Assembly: GCF_028389875.1 (NCBI RefSeq)
Contig: NC_084671.1
Span: 26,443,083-26,507,082, forward strand
DNA from: Rhea pennata
Taxonomy: Eukaryota; Chordata; Aves; Rheiformes; Rheidae
Direction of reading: 5' to 3'
DNA length: 64,000 bases
Position numbers and translations under genes: made by a program. Below, one piece after another: positions 39,445 through 54,400 of this stretch. The notes under the pieces were generated by a model. The model saw only the letters and a program-made list of their open reading frames with translations, made no database searches and was not told where the DNA came from. Every line of letters starts with the position of its first letter. Within the stretch, counting starts at the first letter, position 1.

Positions 39445-42400
39445 CTACAGTCATCAAAGCAGTATAAAAAGAAGACTTGTAAAGAGCAGGCAAGAGGCAC
39501 TTACTGATTTAAAGGGAAAATGAATAGGAAATGAGGATGGTAAAATTAAATTGAGTATGCAAAGGGGTAACAGGGTAGCCACTGAACCTGGGGAAAGAGA
39601 AGAGAATTGTGTAGGGTTCTTTTTTGCTTTGTTTAATCTTTATTCATATGATAGCTAAGAGCAGATAGACTTAGTGCTGTAAAAACTCCCTGCTGGACAA
39701 CAGCAGGGAGTCAGCGTGACACCTGGCTTCTCTTTAAGCAGGTATCAGTTACTGAGCCAAACCGTGCCAAGTGCTGTGATGGCTCTGTTACATGTACAAA
39801 TCTGAATTTAAATATTCATAAGAATCTTTAGATATGACGGAGAGGATTGAGATGGCTGTCCGGACAGTTAACAGAAGAGCTCACATCACCCTATATCATT
39901 TTACAAGTAGCTCAATCTCCCCTTGCTACCAATGCCACAGAGCATTCCTAGAAAAGGAGTAAAATTCCTTGATGCACCTAAATGCACAGTATATAAATAA
40001 TAGCTATTTACTGTGGGGTAAGCGAAACACTGTGTGTACAGAGCTGAGCTCGTTGAATTAATAGTAATAGAAGGCTCAGAGCTGAATGAGAGTACAGCTG
40101 TGCTAAGGGACGAGGGAGGTTTGGTGGTTCTAGTACGAGTGGACCTGAACTGGCAAGGCTTTCACCTGGGGAACAGCCAAAACACTTGAACAATCAGCCG
40201 CAGTATCACTGAATGGAGCTGAATAGGGATGAGTGGCACATATTCTTGGGTGTTTCCAAATGAGCTGGACTCCTTGCTTCAAGTGATCTACCGGAGGTCT
40301 CTACATGAAGGACCAGATTGCTGAGAGCATGATAAAGAAGCGCTGTCAGGTGCCGACCAGGTTGAGGCCGTGCTTGTAGCTATGACTTCTGCAAATTCTG
40401 GCTTACAGAGTATAAATTTATCAGTGAACTTTAGCCCAGACTCAGACAAGCAGTTATCAGTATGAGTAAGAGGTCTGGAATGAGGGTGCTCATTGCACTC
40501 AAGCACAAGAACGGAGTATCCTCATCCCTTTATTATCCTTGGTAGGTAAGGGATATATTTCAATATACGGCTGAACTAAAATTTTGCATCGAGACTTGTG
40601 GCACACAGATACTAATTTCTATAGCAAGCTGGACCTTATTATAGTAGCATAGTAGAAATTCAGTTTAAGTACTCTACATGTGACATGTGAAGGAGCTCTC
40701 CTTCCCACCCAGTGGGAAGGGCTATGTCATACTCTTCCCTGTTCTTCTGTTCTTCTGTGTTACCACAGGCAGCTCTGTTGCATTCTTTTTTTTTTTTTTT
40801 TTTCTCTAGAATCCGGTTGTTAGAAAATTACACACCCATATAGTTTTTGTGTTTTTTTTTTCACAAAAGATTGAGGAGGTACTACACTAGTTTCCTTTAA
40901 GCACATGATGTCTGCTCATGACCTTCACTTATCTTCTCCTGATACCAGAGGTAAAAGGCCGAAACAACAAGCTGTACCTTGAAATCTGCATACAGATAAT
41001 GAAACAGTGACTGTGCAGAACGGCGAGAGAGAAGAGGAATAGCCCCAGTGCAAAAGGCAAAGACTCACAGATGTTCTTGACTCCTAATACAAATGCTTCG
41101 GTTTACTGGAGGCTGGAGGGATGTTTTTGGAGACAGAGGCGACAAAGAGGGTGATGTGGAGGATGACTCTCTCTGTCCCATTACGGAGGTGTTCTCTTTG
41201 GGCTGCTGCTCGTAGATCCAGAGAGAAGGTGGCTGGTCTGGTGAAGGTATCTGCTTAAGCTGGCTGATTACAGAGGGTTGCTGAGAGAAAGCAACCATTC
41301 CTATGTAGCTGGGGTTGCTGATGTCTGTGGGAGTGGAGCTGCTAAAGAGAAGAAATATTGTTAGGAAGATACATGCAGAAATACATTTTTCTTCTGTCTC
41401 TCTCCCAGCTACAAGGGAGTCAGTGCCTACTCAGTGCTTTGATTCAATACTACCTACTGCGTTTTTTGTCACTGTTGCTTTAGAATAAGAGAGTAAGTGG
41501 GAGTCCTGTTAGTGCCTCCCTCCCCTGGGTCACTGCAGAGGAAGCAGCTAGGTCAAGCCCACCTCCTCCAACCCCAAATAGTTCCTGTGTCTGTGGCAGA
41601 CACTTGCATTTGCAGGCTGAAGAGAATATTAGCACTCAATTTCTGTAGTCATGTATAGGACCTAACAACCCTTTTACTGGTTTCTGTCCTCAGCTGTTCA
41701 GCAGGCAGCTACAGCAGGATGGCTCCAAGCAAGAGGCAGATTATGGTGCTGGGTAGCATTGTGCAGGATAGGAATATGCTACTGGAACAAGGAAAGACAT
41801 TTGGCCTTCTGAGATGCATCCATGTAGATTAGCAGACAGAAGGCAAGAAGCTGCCTGGAAAGAAATGTGCCCTGTGAAACACTGAAAGTGAAGTGAAAAG
41901 ACCCAGAAGAGTCCTGTGACTCTTGGAAAGGAAATGGCAGGCAATTTGAGCACTGCTCCCCACTCTAAGCTGGCAGAGGAAAAGTAGCAAGATTACCGTA
42001 ACATGTCATCCTTTCCTGGGGTGTCTGGAGAAGAGGAAGCACTCCCCCAATAGCGAGCAATGGCTGCTGCCTCTTTGGCCATTAGATGAGTAGGTTTTGA
42101 TTTTCTGTTGGAAATAAAAGGGTCCTTTTTAAGACGAGGTGCAAGTAGGGTGCAGAGACCCAATCTGAGTAATGCACTCTCATCTTTTGAAGCTTTGGAC
42201 CCAAAAGCATTGAGCAGACCTGACCAAAGGGCCACAAAGGCAGCTTCCCAGTGCTCACCATGCCTATTAATACCGCCCCCACAGCAAGCCCAGCTTTGCA
42301 CTCCTTGAGCCAACTGCTTTACTGTAACTGACTCACCCGCTTGCCCTTTACCTGTTACTCTGATCCCAGTCTTTGTTAGGTTCTAAATTACTGATGTTCT

Positions 42401-45400
42401 TTGGTTTCTGCCCAGCAATTTCATCACGTTCAATCTTGACAAAGTCTGGAGGAAAAGCAAAGGCACAGAAAAGAGTGCTCTGGTGGCTTCAGATTCTGGT
42501 TCCCTAAGTTTTCCATATTACTAGTTGTATTAAGACATCTCTCTTTGTCTATCAGAATGTTAGTGAGCTACAGACCATGAGGTTTTAAACAGTGTTGTTG
42601 GTATTATATTTTCAACTGCTGATGGGTATATATCATGCTTTGTTGACATAGGAAAGACAAAGTCTGCCCTGAAATACTCACAAACAAATGCCATGATCTC
42701 CAAACCAGTTACATACAGGTCATTGTACCATCAGGCATACTACTTGTGAATGTAATGAAGCTACTCAGGTAAAATTAAGCACATTCATAAAATGTAAGGC
42801 TACACGATCCAAAGCAATTTCATTCAAACATTAATGAGTCCTGTTAGCTGACCTGTGGTAACTGGCAGTAATACACTCTTAGTTCATCCTAGTTGTGAAA
42901 TAGAAGGTGTTAGGTTAATCCACCTTCATAGTGACTCAACCACTTTAAATGGTGTTATTATTCTAAGTGTTTGATGAAAAATAGTTCAAGTAAAAATGTT
43001 TAGTAAAGTATTTTCTCAAGAACAGCAACTACTTAGAATTAAACAATTCTTAATAATTGCTTTCAGAGAATAAAATTCTAGAGAAGCAAAAATTATTCAA
43101 AGATAAAACCCTAGTAGGACTTCTTTTCTTGAGACACTGGCTTCAGCAACCCACCATCAAATGGACATTTAGAAATAAATGATCAGCTGTGTCTAGCTTT
43201 ATATTATGGTTTTGAAACATATGTGGTATCAAGAAAATACTATGTGAGGCACACATGGTGTTCTCCTGAACTGGAAGCAACAGAAAGCATTTCTGCTGTC
43301 TTGATACAAATGGATTGAATGCCTTCCTATTCTGTCTTTGGCAATTACAATAGCTGGTCACTCGGCACAGCTAGTATCGAGCTGACAGTCAAAAAACAAT
43401 TTCTCATTTCTAAGGAAACAAACATTAACTTTTGCATTCTGAAGGCAGTAAGATGATAATACGCAAGGCTTAGGATCTGTTGGCTGAGCAAATGCTGCTT
43501 AAGAGCCTTGCACACTCTTTGCAGAAGTTCCCCAGGTGCCCGGAACGCTTTGGAACGCTGCCATACAGCCACTACAAGTGGAAATAAGATATCACAGTTC
43601 AACAAAATCAGTATCAGTGACAGACAGGGGGCTCTCTCAGTCTGTTGGATTTACTTGAATGGTGAAAAAGAAAAATGTAATTGCTGTGCCTTTCTGAAAA
43701 AACACAGGTATACTCCTGAGAATGAATGAGCGGTATTTACATCTTTGTAGTCAGCATCAAAAGCTCTTGACTATTTGGAACCAAAAGCACTGCGAGGGTA
43801 AATTTCAATTCATTGACAATCACGATGCCTTTATCAAGAAGGAAACACTCTGGAGTGACCATTACAGGGATGATCCAGTTTCTTACCATACAGTTTCTCT
43901 CTCTGCTTTCCTTGTGATGTCTGTAACTTGATTTCACCTTGGAAGACCCCAGTTTTCTCACCATGATGTGTCAAAATAGTGTGGATAGGAACTAAGGATT
44001 CTGTTGCTTCTATTCGCAGCGCAATGCAGCCTTCACCTAGAAGACAAGGAATAAGTCTGGAACTGAGAAACAAAGCACTGAAGTCCATTTCTCCTGTCAG
44101 TCATATACTATCACCGTGCAGACAGGGCTGAGCTTACTGGAGAGAATCTGCTTTGGATCACAGTAAGGACTGTAAAATCTCTTGAGAAATAAGGGACATT
44201 CATTTTATTTCTTCACATATGTGAGAAGTATTTGGGCATTTCAGGCATCAGTAGGTGACTACAGAGTTCTGAGTTTCCATTACTTGTAAGAAAAACGTGA
44301 ACCTGTAACTGCCATTTCAGTTAATGGGATTTCAGCAAGGAGCCTTCTCTGAACAAGGACTGCAGTCCCTGACTGATTAAAATTTGGAAGCAAGAAGCAC
44401 TGACAATGAATTCTCTGTAGCCAGAAGAAATGCTTCAAGGAAGTGCAACTGAAGCAGGATTTACATGTCCTGAATAAACCCATTTAAACAGACCGACTCC
44501 TCATTTAATTCTAGCAGAGTACTTCCTTTTTAAGTCGCTGCTCTTTTAGGGCTGGTGAAGCTTACACAGATGAGACCTCTACTTCACAGTCCTCTATTCA
44601 TCATTACCTCATAAAATATTGCCCATAATGTATTTTTGTATGTATTCAGTTGTAAATCAGAATTCAGAGCATCATAGATGTTCAGTCTGTAATAGTTACC
44701 TCTGCTCTCTCCCACTCTTTCAGTCATTTGGAAAAATCAAAGTAGATTTTGACTCATCCAGAACTTCAGAGCTAAATACTTACCGTAAGATTCATCACTG
44801 TCTGATGACTTAATGCTGATCAGTATGTGTTGATCCAGTAGGTATTCTGGGTCTGAAATAATTGGAGTCAGCTGCAAAGACAAGTTCATGGGGGTCAGCA
44901 CAGTTGGAGGTCTATGTGAGCAAAGTTCTCCCTTTCTGCCTCAATCTAGAATGGTCAAAACTCAGCTGGACAGGCCCTCAACCCCAGCCTCTCCATCACT
45001 GATGGAGTTTGGAGGTCGATGGTAGAAGGCGACACACTTTTTAGAGACTCACACTCTCCTATCCAGCATGACAGAGGATGCTACAAATCTATCGAACTGC
45101 AGCTTTTTCCTGCAGTGCAGTACTGAAAATTGCTCTAGAAGGATGTGGTCTGGACTCTGATTACAGTCTGTTCCAAAGAGCTGTTTGGCTGTTGTTACAA
45201 TGACTTACTGTAGAGTGTTTCCCCGGGCTATCTGTATATGGCATTCTTTCCAGAGTCAGCAGTTCTTCTTTGGGCTATTTGGAAAGGTACTGACATGTAC
45301 ATTTGCTCCAGACCCAAGAGCTCTGATAGTTCTTCCCTGCCCACCATGCCAGGAAATGGAGAACAGCTCCCATCTAAAGGGCAGGACTTGTCTCTGACCC

Positions 45401-48400
45401 TGAAGCATAGAATACTACTGCTGACCACTGATGGTCTTTTTAACACACGTGAAAAATATTTATTTAACTTTTCTCAGAAATAGCAAGAAGAAACTTTGTT
45501 TTACAAGGTAAAGAAACCTTGGGACAGAATTACTCCTTATGCTGTTTTACCTTCCATCTAAAACACAACCCAGGCCAGTTCAAAAGATTTATCAGCATAA
45601 TTATGTTCACTAGAATATTTAGTGAGGTGAGAAAAGGTGAGAAAAAAGCCACACTCTTGAGTAACATAATCATGTGAGAAAAATTCCCAATACAGACATA
45701 AGTATACTAGCAAGAAAGTCCTTTCCTTCTTATAACATACTCCATTTAGCTTAAACCTATCCTGCATCCTTATGAACTCTTAGAAGAGCAAACAAGACCA
45801 CAACTCCATTCCTGCAACTAGTATTTATATGAGCAAAAGACTTTCATGTTGCTTATGGGATACAAGTGGAAGACTTCCCTTCCATATGGATATGGAAACA
45901 TTGTCCCAGTTTACCTTTGGAAGAGCATCAACGAACTTTACCACAAGTTCCCCTTCGTTCCCATCCTCATTTTCTCCTTCCTGGCTCTTTACAAAAGCTA
46001 CAAAGTGATGAGAAAGGAGTTCATCAGAAGAGAGACAGCAAGAACTTGGCTACAAATCCCTTTTCAGATAGTAGATCTCCAAAAGACCTAAAATTATTTT
46101 CCCACTTGGACACAAGTTTTAGAAGTATTAAGATGTTTAAGGCCTGAGCTTTGGGTGAGTGTTTACACAGTAAATTTACAAGTGATCTTACTGGGGCATT
46201 GTTAAGTGATTTTATTTTACAGTTAAATTTGGCACTGAAAAGCTCAGTGCATGCATGGACTGGAGGATAAGAACATGACAGCTCTTCCTACGCCACTCAA
46301 GATAGCACACTTTTGAAATTCTAATTTAAGATTCGTAATACACTGTTTCCATAGAAATTTATGCAAATTTTGATACAGCCAAAAAATAATCTTTTATGGA
46401 ACTGTCTTTGACACAGCTCTCTGACATGCGATAATGTGATGAAGCATACACCAAAGGCACGCTGTCCCACTTACAGGAGCAGTCCTGTGATGGGGAATCG
46501 CTTAAAAAAAACACAGCAAGGGCATGTAGGCTCACATTACATAAACAGCTGAGACTCAGCCCTGCAGCACAGGGACAGGGAGTAAATTCCGTAGCACTGA
46601 TACACAGTCTCATTTACAGAATCATCTCACCATACTTCCTTTCACTTTAAGTTGATCCTCTGATTTATGCTTTTCAAACCAAGGGAAGGAAATAATTTTT
46701 ATCAGTATAATGCACATCTTTTATTTTGAAAGCACCTAGTCACTTGCAACGGGCATGATTAGAAATTTCATCAATCATTTGCTAAGTAGAGATTTTTTAT
46801 GTGATATGCAAAAACAACACAGGTTGCTCTTCAGAGAAAGAGATGATGAGATTGCCAAACAAGATGGAAGATACAACACAGTGTTACACATCTAAGCAAC
46901 AATTACAGCTAAATAGCTGTGTCGTTTGGATTGTATTTCTGACAGTGTAAGATGACTTGCAAACTACAACAGATTTTTAGGACATCCCCCTTTTTTTGCA
47001 GTCAAACAAATAACCTGCACAGCTGTTTATTTAGATCAAAGCAAGAGGATGGGAAGCTGATCCAAACAAACAGGGAAGTTTGACAGAAAGAATAAGGACA
47101 GGCAGAGCCATACTTTCCAAGCAGCTGGAGTGGAACTCGATGTAGAATTTAGTCTGGGACTTGGTCTTCAGGGTTGCGTAGCAATGCAGAAACTCTATCT
47201 CCCCATGGGAGTCTGTGTACTTCGAATCTAGGAAGGAGGAGAGGAAACGATTATGTTTGCAGCGGGAGATAAACAGAGGGCATTTGTAAGTGGGCTTTTT
47301 AAGAAGTTAGCTTTTTCTTTCAGCCTATGCAACTCATTGCATTTTATATCCACAGGGGAAGACAGTGCACTTGCCCTCGGTCTGACTAACCATTCTTTGA
47401 AACAAACTGCGAGGTGACTCCGACTTCAAAGGTAGTGAAGACGGGGCTGTGGTCACTTGTCATGATGTCAGTGGTGCAGCCTGCCAACGAGAGAGGAAGG
47501 ATAGTTACTGCCCTGTGCTGCTGCCGTGCTCCAGTGAGATCACTGTAATAGAAATATTACTCGGTAGTTTTCCGAAAACATAACTGTCGCTGTGGTAACT
47601 GTCTCTAGTCAAAGGTGTTTCTGCATAATCTTTTGTTAGTACACAGGAATATCACTATTTTGTAAAAACACATGAAGTTTGGTTATGGGACATAACTCTA
47701 CCTGTCCCTTTTGCAAGCAATTCTCAATGTTAGATTTGCCCAGTATAAAAAGCATTTGCATGATTCCTGGTTAACCTCTGCAATGTGCACAGCTAATTAA
47801 AGCTCTAATAAGGCAAGAAATTGTGTAGGAAAACACTAGTGCTACTTCTGTGCTACAGGGTAGCTCATGGCATAAGATGCACAGTGGGGTGAGCAAGGTC
47901 TTGACTTTATCTAAGCATACACTGACTTCCAGAAGGGCCAGTGCACTAAACAGAACAGTGTTTGAAGGCAGAGGCCAGACTTTCTAGATGTGCTTATTTA
48001 TTCACACATCACATCATCACATCGTAATATGCTCTCTGATCAGATCAGTCCATCCTATCCCTCAGGAGACTTCTAATAGCCCTCTTCTCACTCCCATGCA
48101 TAGGAAATCATCAGCGTTATATTCAGTTGTTTGGATGTTGACATAGTCAATGAAATTTCAGGAACTAATAAGGGCATATTTTTTTAAAGAGGTTTTGGGG
48201 TCCCCCCCCCTTCTCAGCACAGCACTTTTGTGAAGCTTCTTCTCTGTAAGAAGGGGAGCGGGCAAGCCTTCTGGGTACCACACAGTCCTCCTGGAATATG
48301 AGTTGATAGAAGAGGGTCTGCCCTGCCACCACCATCAAGTGAGGAGCTCCTGGTGGTAGCTGCACAGGAAAAGAGGGTTGTCTTGCCTAAAAGTAACTGG

Positions 48401-51400
48401 CATCAAGTGACCCTGCAGTGAGGCTAGAAGCTGGAAAGCTACAGCTGTTTAAGGGGTATTCTGCACATAAAAGAATAACAAAATGAATTTCCATCATTGC
48501 AAGGTTACAGGCAGAGAGATTTGGCTCCTGTCTGCCTGGTTTAACATCAGGTCCCTCTATGCTGAGTCCTACAGACTCTGCTCTGAATCATTTCCGTTTC
48601 ATACTGATTGCTTTGCTATCTACAATCTGTTATCTACCCACCATAGGACTGACACACAACGTGCACCATGGGGTATGATTTCCAGAGCACTCGATCACAC
48701 CAGGATGGTAAATTGTACTTCATCTGCAAACCAAAGAAGAACTGATGTCAAGAAGAAGGGAAAGGACCAGTGCACAAGAAGAGCAAGAAATTCACTTGCC
48801 CAAGCACCATGTATTTGCGCCAAATCTTTTTGCATTGACTCCACTCAAAACACTACCGGAGAGAAAGTGGAGAGATTGGTTTAGGTCACTGTTGTCTGCA
48901 GCAGTTACTTTGCCTGCTCTGGCATACATTTCTGAAAGGAAAGAGCTGGTAATCAGTTTTCACCTACCCCTGTAGCTTTCTGCTTGGTGTAAGCATACTT
49001 CTCCCGGGTACCTCTTTCAAAACGGTAGGTTGGAGCAAAAGTTATCTCTTCTTCCTCTAAAACAGACAGATAGCTCAGTTACAGTTTGGCCCTTTGAGAA
49101 CTCTGAACTGGGCAAGACAGTCATTGCTCTGTACACCCTGTTCTGCAACATCAGCTCTGGCACAGGAAGTTGCTAGCAAATGGGAGAGGAACCTGCTGAA
49201 GAAATTCAGAATCTTACCGAACTGCAGAAACACCTTTTGGTCCTTTCTCTCTATGAGAAGCTGGTCGAAAGCCAGCAACTCCGGATACTGCTGCTGCCTG
49301 ATCTTCTGGATAATATTCTCTGCTTCCTGCCAACAGGGAAACAGCAGAGCTGCAGATGATGCAAAACCTTCGTATAAATACTCTCTCACTGGTAAGCCAG
49401 CAAATGCTTCTGAACTGCTTCACAAAGCCATACTCCTTGTCACTTCTCAACTTTTCCATTCACTGAAAAGCCCTAATTTTTGCTGCATAGTTGGATGTTT
49501 GTCTATCAAAATTGGTGTCAAAATCTCTACACATTCCTTACATGAGCATGCACGCACACACACGCAACTACCAGATCCCCATCAACATCAGACTTGCTGT
49601 TGTCTCCCACCCACTGAGGCCTATTCAATTTTTATTACGGCTTGCCTATTTTGAGCCACTGTAAACTAACCAAATAGAGCAGAACGGCAATCTCTAGATC
49701 TAGCTGTTCAGAGACAGATGCTCGCTCACAGTGGGAAGTAGGATTGTGGAGATTTGGGGAAGTGATGATGCCTGGAGAAAGAAAAGGTGCCAGATGGTGT
49801 TCCTGCTATGCCCTGGGTCCGTTAATTCTTGGAGTGGGCAAAGAGGATTGCCTTACTCTCCCTCAAATGGTGTTACACTTTTGTCTTGGGGATCCTCTCT
49901 GCCTCCCCTCTCATGCCAATTTTTATGCCATGTTGCCCTGGATCAAAAAAAGATAGCGCTTCTGTCTCTCCATGGATTCAAGTAGATTCCCTCACCGTTG
50001 GGGGCTGTTCCACACGATAGTTCAAGTCTCCCAGCCAGAAAAGATGAGTAAAGCGATGAGTGATGTTGAATGGACTTAACTTCTTATCTCCAAGTGTCAG
50101 GAAGCGAAGGATATTTGTGTAGTTCTGGTTGCGTCTGTCAAGACAACAAACATCTGCCTGGCATACTAAATTACTACGCAATTTCTAGGTGTCTGGTTTG
50201 GCAGGAACCAATCTGGCTCAACATCTAAAAGAGAGCAGACTGGAAGCTGAGAACCTGCCACGCTTGCTCTACACTGCACCGACGGAGACGAGCCTAGGGA
50301 ACACGCTCGGCACCCCCAGGTGAACCAATGCAGCAGGGGTGCAGCCAGGTGAAGGAGTGGGGTTGGCGCAGGTGCATGTGGGCCAGCACAGGCTGCCGCT
50401 CACAGGCTGCAGCACACGTCACATACAGCCCTGGGAGCTTGTGGGACAGGAGGGCAGCCCTCCGTGAGGAGGGGACAGCCACATTTGCAGCAGCTCCTGA
50501 CTGCTCTGCCTTGGGTGTCAGACTGTTTCCACCTGAACTGAAGGAGTCAAAAGCTGTCCTACAGCCACCTTGGTCACTTCCTGGGGTTGTGCTCTTCTGA
50601 GCTGCATTTCCTAGAAGCCCGACATCAGTTTTCAGTTTTCATCAGCAAATACACAGCTAGATTTTGACAGCTATTCCAGGCACTGGGAAATACTTTCATA
50701 GATGCTAATTCCCTCAGTGGCAAAGACCCCATGCAGAAATCCCATGCCATCTGTTTTCTGGGTCCTGGTCAAGGACAGACAGCAAAGCCAACCTTTCCAT
50801 TGCAGCTCCTCTTTGCTTTTAGACAGTTCCTTGCAACCACTCCAGCTCCTCCCAGAGTATGTGCTGATCTCCCACTAATGTCAGGATCTTTGCCTTCCAG
50901 TCCTGTTCTGCACAGAACCTGTCTAGACCACGGAAACTCTTTTACAGCTGAGTGTACAGAATTAGCCACCCGGGTGATATTTCCATGCCCCACACCCTTC
51001 CTCTGGGTAACTCCTTATGGCATGCTCCACCAGGCAGGACTGTTCTCAGCTGTGCCCTCGTGCACATCACAGCTCCCATGCTGACAGCACTTCCCAACTG
51101 AGAAGGCAGACCATCTCTTTCAGCACATTATTCCTGGAGAAGGGGAAAAGCCTTCCAGCATCTCTCCAAACACTGTAAATCAAGGAATGGTATTCCTCAC
51201 GTACTGGGCTTGCATGACAGGTCACACAAGTATTGGGCAAGATATTTACGCTTGGCTCTGAAATCATTTTGCCATCTATTTCACCTGTCTGTGTTATGGC
51301 TGTACAGCAGAAGTCACTCATTTACATGGTGACAGAATGAGTAGAGTCTTTGGCACGTGTTGCCCTCCCAGGAGACATTTAATAGAATTTTATTGCCATG

Positions 51401-54400
51401 ACGGCATGCTTGTGACCCTCGAGTGGGCCCTCCTTCCAAGTATGGCCTAGAAAACTCCAGCCCAGGCCAACATCCTTTTCTGAGAGGAGTGGATGTATTT
51501 TACCTGTGTTTCTTTTCGCTTCCTGAAGTCAAATGGCTGTTAACAAAGCCAAAGGAGGTTCCATTAAACATGAACGACACCCCCACAGCTCCTTTATTAC
51601 CTGGAAAAAGAGAAGCCAAAAATGTCAAGAAATCAATCTAGCTCCAAGCTGAGTCTAGGAAAGACAATAAAGCAACTAGCACATCTAAGTGAAGTGGAGA
51701 ATGGAGAAGAGAAATAAATTGACTTAATCAGCACAGAAAGAATTAGTAATTACAGTACAGAATGTGGTAACACATTTCCTAAAGGATGCTAAAAAATTAG
51801 CTCAAGTGAAAGAATTGCAATTTCTTCTGAAACCCAAGAAAGAGCAATTCAACAGCCAGTTGAAGGCCTTTGCTAGAAATGTATATATGAGCTGAGTATA
51901 CACACAAATGGATTTCCTCTCTTACAGGGCAAGATACAATCAGTGCCGGTGGGATACAACTTAAGTAACACTAGTGTCACACAACTGTAGTCAAAGGAGT
52001 CTTGTAGAGACAGTTGTTTCATTCCTAGAGACTGTGTAGGCACAGACTTAACAGATCTCAGTCCTTTGGACCAGACTGGATCTGTTTCCTCACCTAGTGT
52101 GTTTGCGATGCCTGTCTTCACGTTGTCTGTGCAGATGTGGCTGATCCGGTTCTCATGTTCTGGCTTGGCCAGCACAACAATCCTAATGTTCCAGAGAGTG
52201 TGGATTGCTATCTGAAGGATGAGAAGGCTAGAGGTTATATTTCTGCCCAGACCTGCAAGCTGTGCCTTCCTGCTTCCTTCAGGAAGCTCCAGCCTTCCTG
52301 ACTCCTTCTCCAGTATTTTTCCTACGCAAATTTTCTTACTGTGCTCAGGACCTGCTCTCAGTTATTTTAATCAAAGGTGGGAGGAAGGACCTGGCTATTT
52401 TCTGGTGCTATTTTCTAGTTAATCCTTGGATTGTCTTGCTTGCACAAAATGTTTCCCAATCACCAGGAGAGACTTTAATATAAGCCCTGCTCCCCTGTGG
52501 CCTTTCAGATATGTTTAGATTTTTATCTTGACATCACTGAAACTCAGTAATGGCCAAAGCTGGCCTTAATAGAGCTTAGGTTTTTTTATGATTGTGCCCA
52601 TGGGCTGTTACACCCTAATTTAGAAATGCAATAGCCGAGGCTGAGATCTAGGTTACAGAGTTTTACAATCACATTCTTTATGAAGGACATTCACATGGTC
52701 AAAGCATCACCACCATCTGAGTCAGGGGTTCAGCATCTTTCCTTTGCTCCCAGCCAGGCAGGCAGGGGAGCTGCATGGCAGGGTCCATGTTGGGCAGTGG
52801 GGAGGGCACTGTCCATAGCAATATGCCCATCTAGCCAGCTCTGGGGTGGGGCCGGGGGGGGGGGGAGCGGATCTTGGAGTCCACAAACACATTCAGTTCG
52901 TTCTCCCTCAAACAAGGCGATGACAAGAAGAGGAGGGAAGGGGAGGAGTTGTGGCAAAAGGCCATTTAATGCTCTCTCTTTTTTTGCACCAGATATGCTC
53001 GCCTCATATCTCTGAGTTATGTGCAAACAGCTGGAAAACCCCCTCACCACTTTGAAGCTGATACTGGTGATTTCCTGCAGGGACTGCCTCAGAGTCTCCA
53101 GCCATTCCTTCTCCCCTTGGGGATCCTCCTGCGTGCCAATTACATAGATGTCATGGGGAATGTAGTCAGCAGTGTCATCCCGGGTCTTCCCCTGCCCCTT
53201 GGAAAGAAACCAGGAGGTGATCTTCTTTGGGGGAGGTGCAGCACCTTTTATTAACAAATCCAACACCAAGGTAAGTCAGAGTATGTTCAGTCAAACCCAG
53301 GATACAGACAACCCACTTACTTGCACACATAGGGGGACAGAAATAATAGGCTTTGTATTCATTATGTCCTGTATCAGTGTGCCACTGCCTTTACCCCTTT
53401 ACGGTTGGTGAGGACAGATAGTTCAGTGTGCAGTGGCCGAACCAGACCTTTCTCCCAAAATGTGAAAAGTAGTTTTAATTCCACTGTCCTCAACTATTCC
53501 TTGCCCCCATCTCTGAAGATCCCAGATACTCAGTTCTATTCCCAGGCTGGATACAAACAGTATTGGCAAGTGTCTGGAGGGATGCCCGTGTCAGAAATGA
53601 GCCCATACCCATATTCCAGGTCCCAATGAAGATGGTGATCATATCAGGCTCTGGTTGCTCGGAGTGTTTATTCTTCATCTGCTGCAGGAGCTGGCAGAAC
53701 CCTTCTCTCTTCTAACAGGGAGGAGCAGAGACAATTAATGAGCTGATTAACTCCACCAACCCGACCTCTGGAAAAACTAGCTGAACCGGGAAGCACGCTT
53801 GAAGGGCAGATCAGCTCTCCACTAGCCTGAAGCCTTCAAAGAGGCTGCCCTTCCTGCGGTACTTAGGCACTTAGGTTGTGCATTAATTTAAATAATATGC
53901 TGAGCTAGTCAGAAGAAAACCTAGACTTTCCTCTTGTTTCTATGTACCTTTCTGCAACTGCCCTTTCTTCAGACTCTTTCCTGCCTCTCTCACTGCTTGC
54001 TGACATGCTGTCCTCCTGCCTCCGTGACAGCACCTGGATGTATTTGCCCTCTCCAGCATCTTCTTTTACACAGTACACTTGTTTATTTCCTGGCTGTTTG
54101 CAGAGCAAAGGGGAAATTTCACTACTGAAAAGCCAGCCACCATCCTTCAGCAGTTTCTCTTTCTCCGAAGGAACACCCTTCTCCCACCCAGGTACCTGTT
54201 TCAGGTTAGTAGGAAGGAAATGCTGCGTATGTACCTTGGAATCAGAAAAAACATATTCCTTCCGCTGCGTTTTTTCTTTTTCTGTTTCCAGCACAATCAC
54301 CAGTTTGTTAGGGACCTTCTGTGACTTGATAAGCTGCAAGACTAAGCAGAGACTGAGTGTCATGAGCCGAAGTCACTGAAACTAGAATCCCACTAAAACT

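Noticed and set aside
49094-49654. Plus-strand open frame of 186 residues
   Set aside because: It is antisense to the INPP5D exon at 49218-49326 and continues through intron sequence with no protein resemblance.
52730-53047. Left part of a long minus-strand frame continuing the INPP5D exon
   Set aside because: The donor GTGAGG at 53047 and the in-phase next exon at 52211 show that this is intron read-through.
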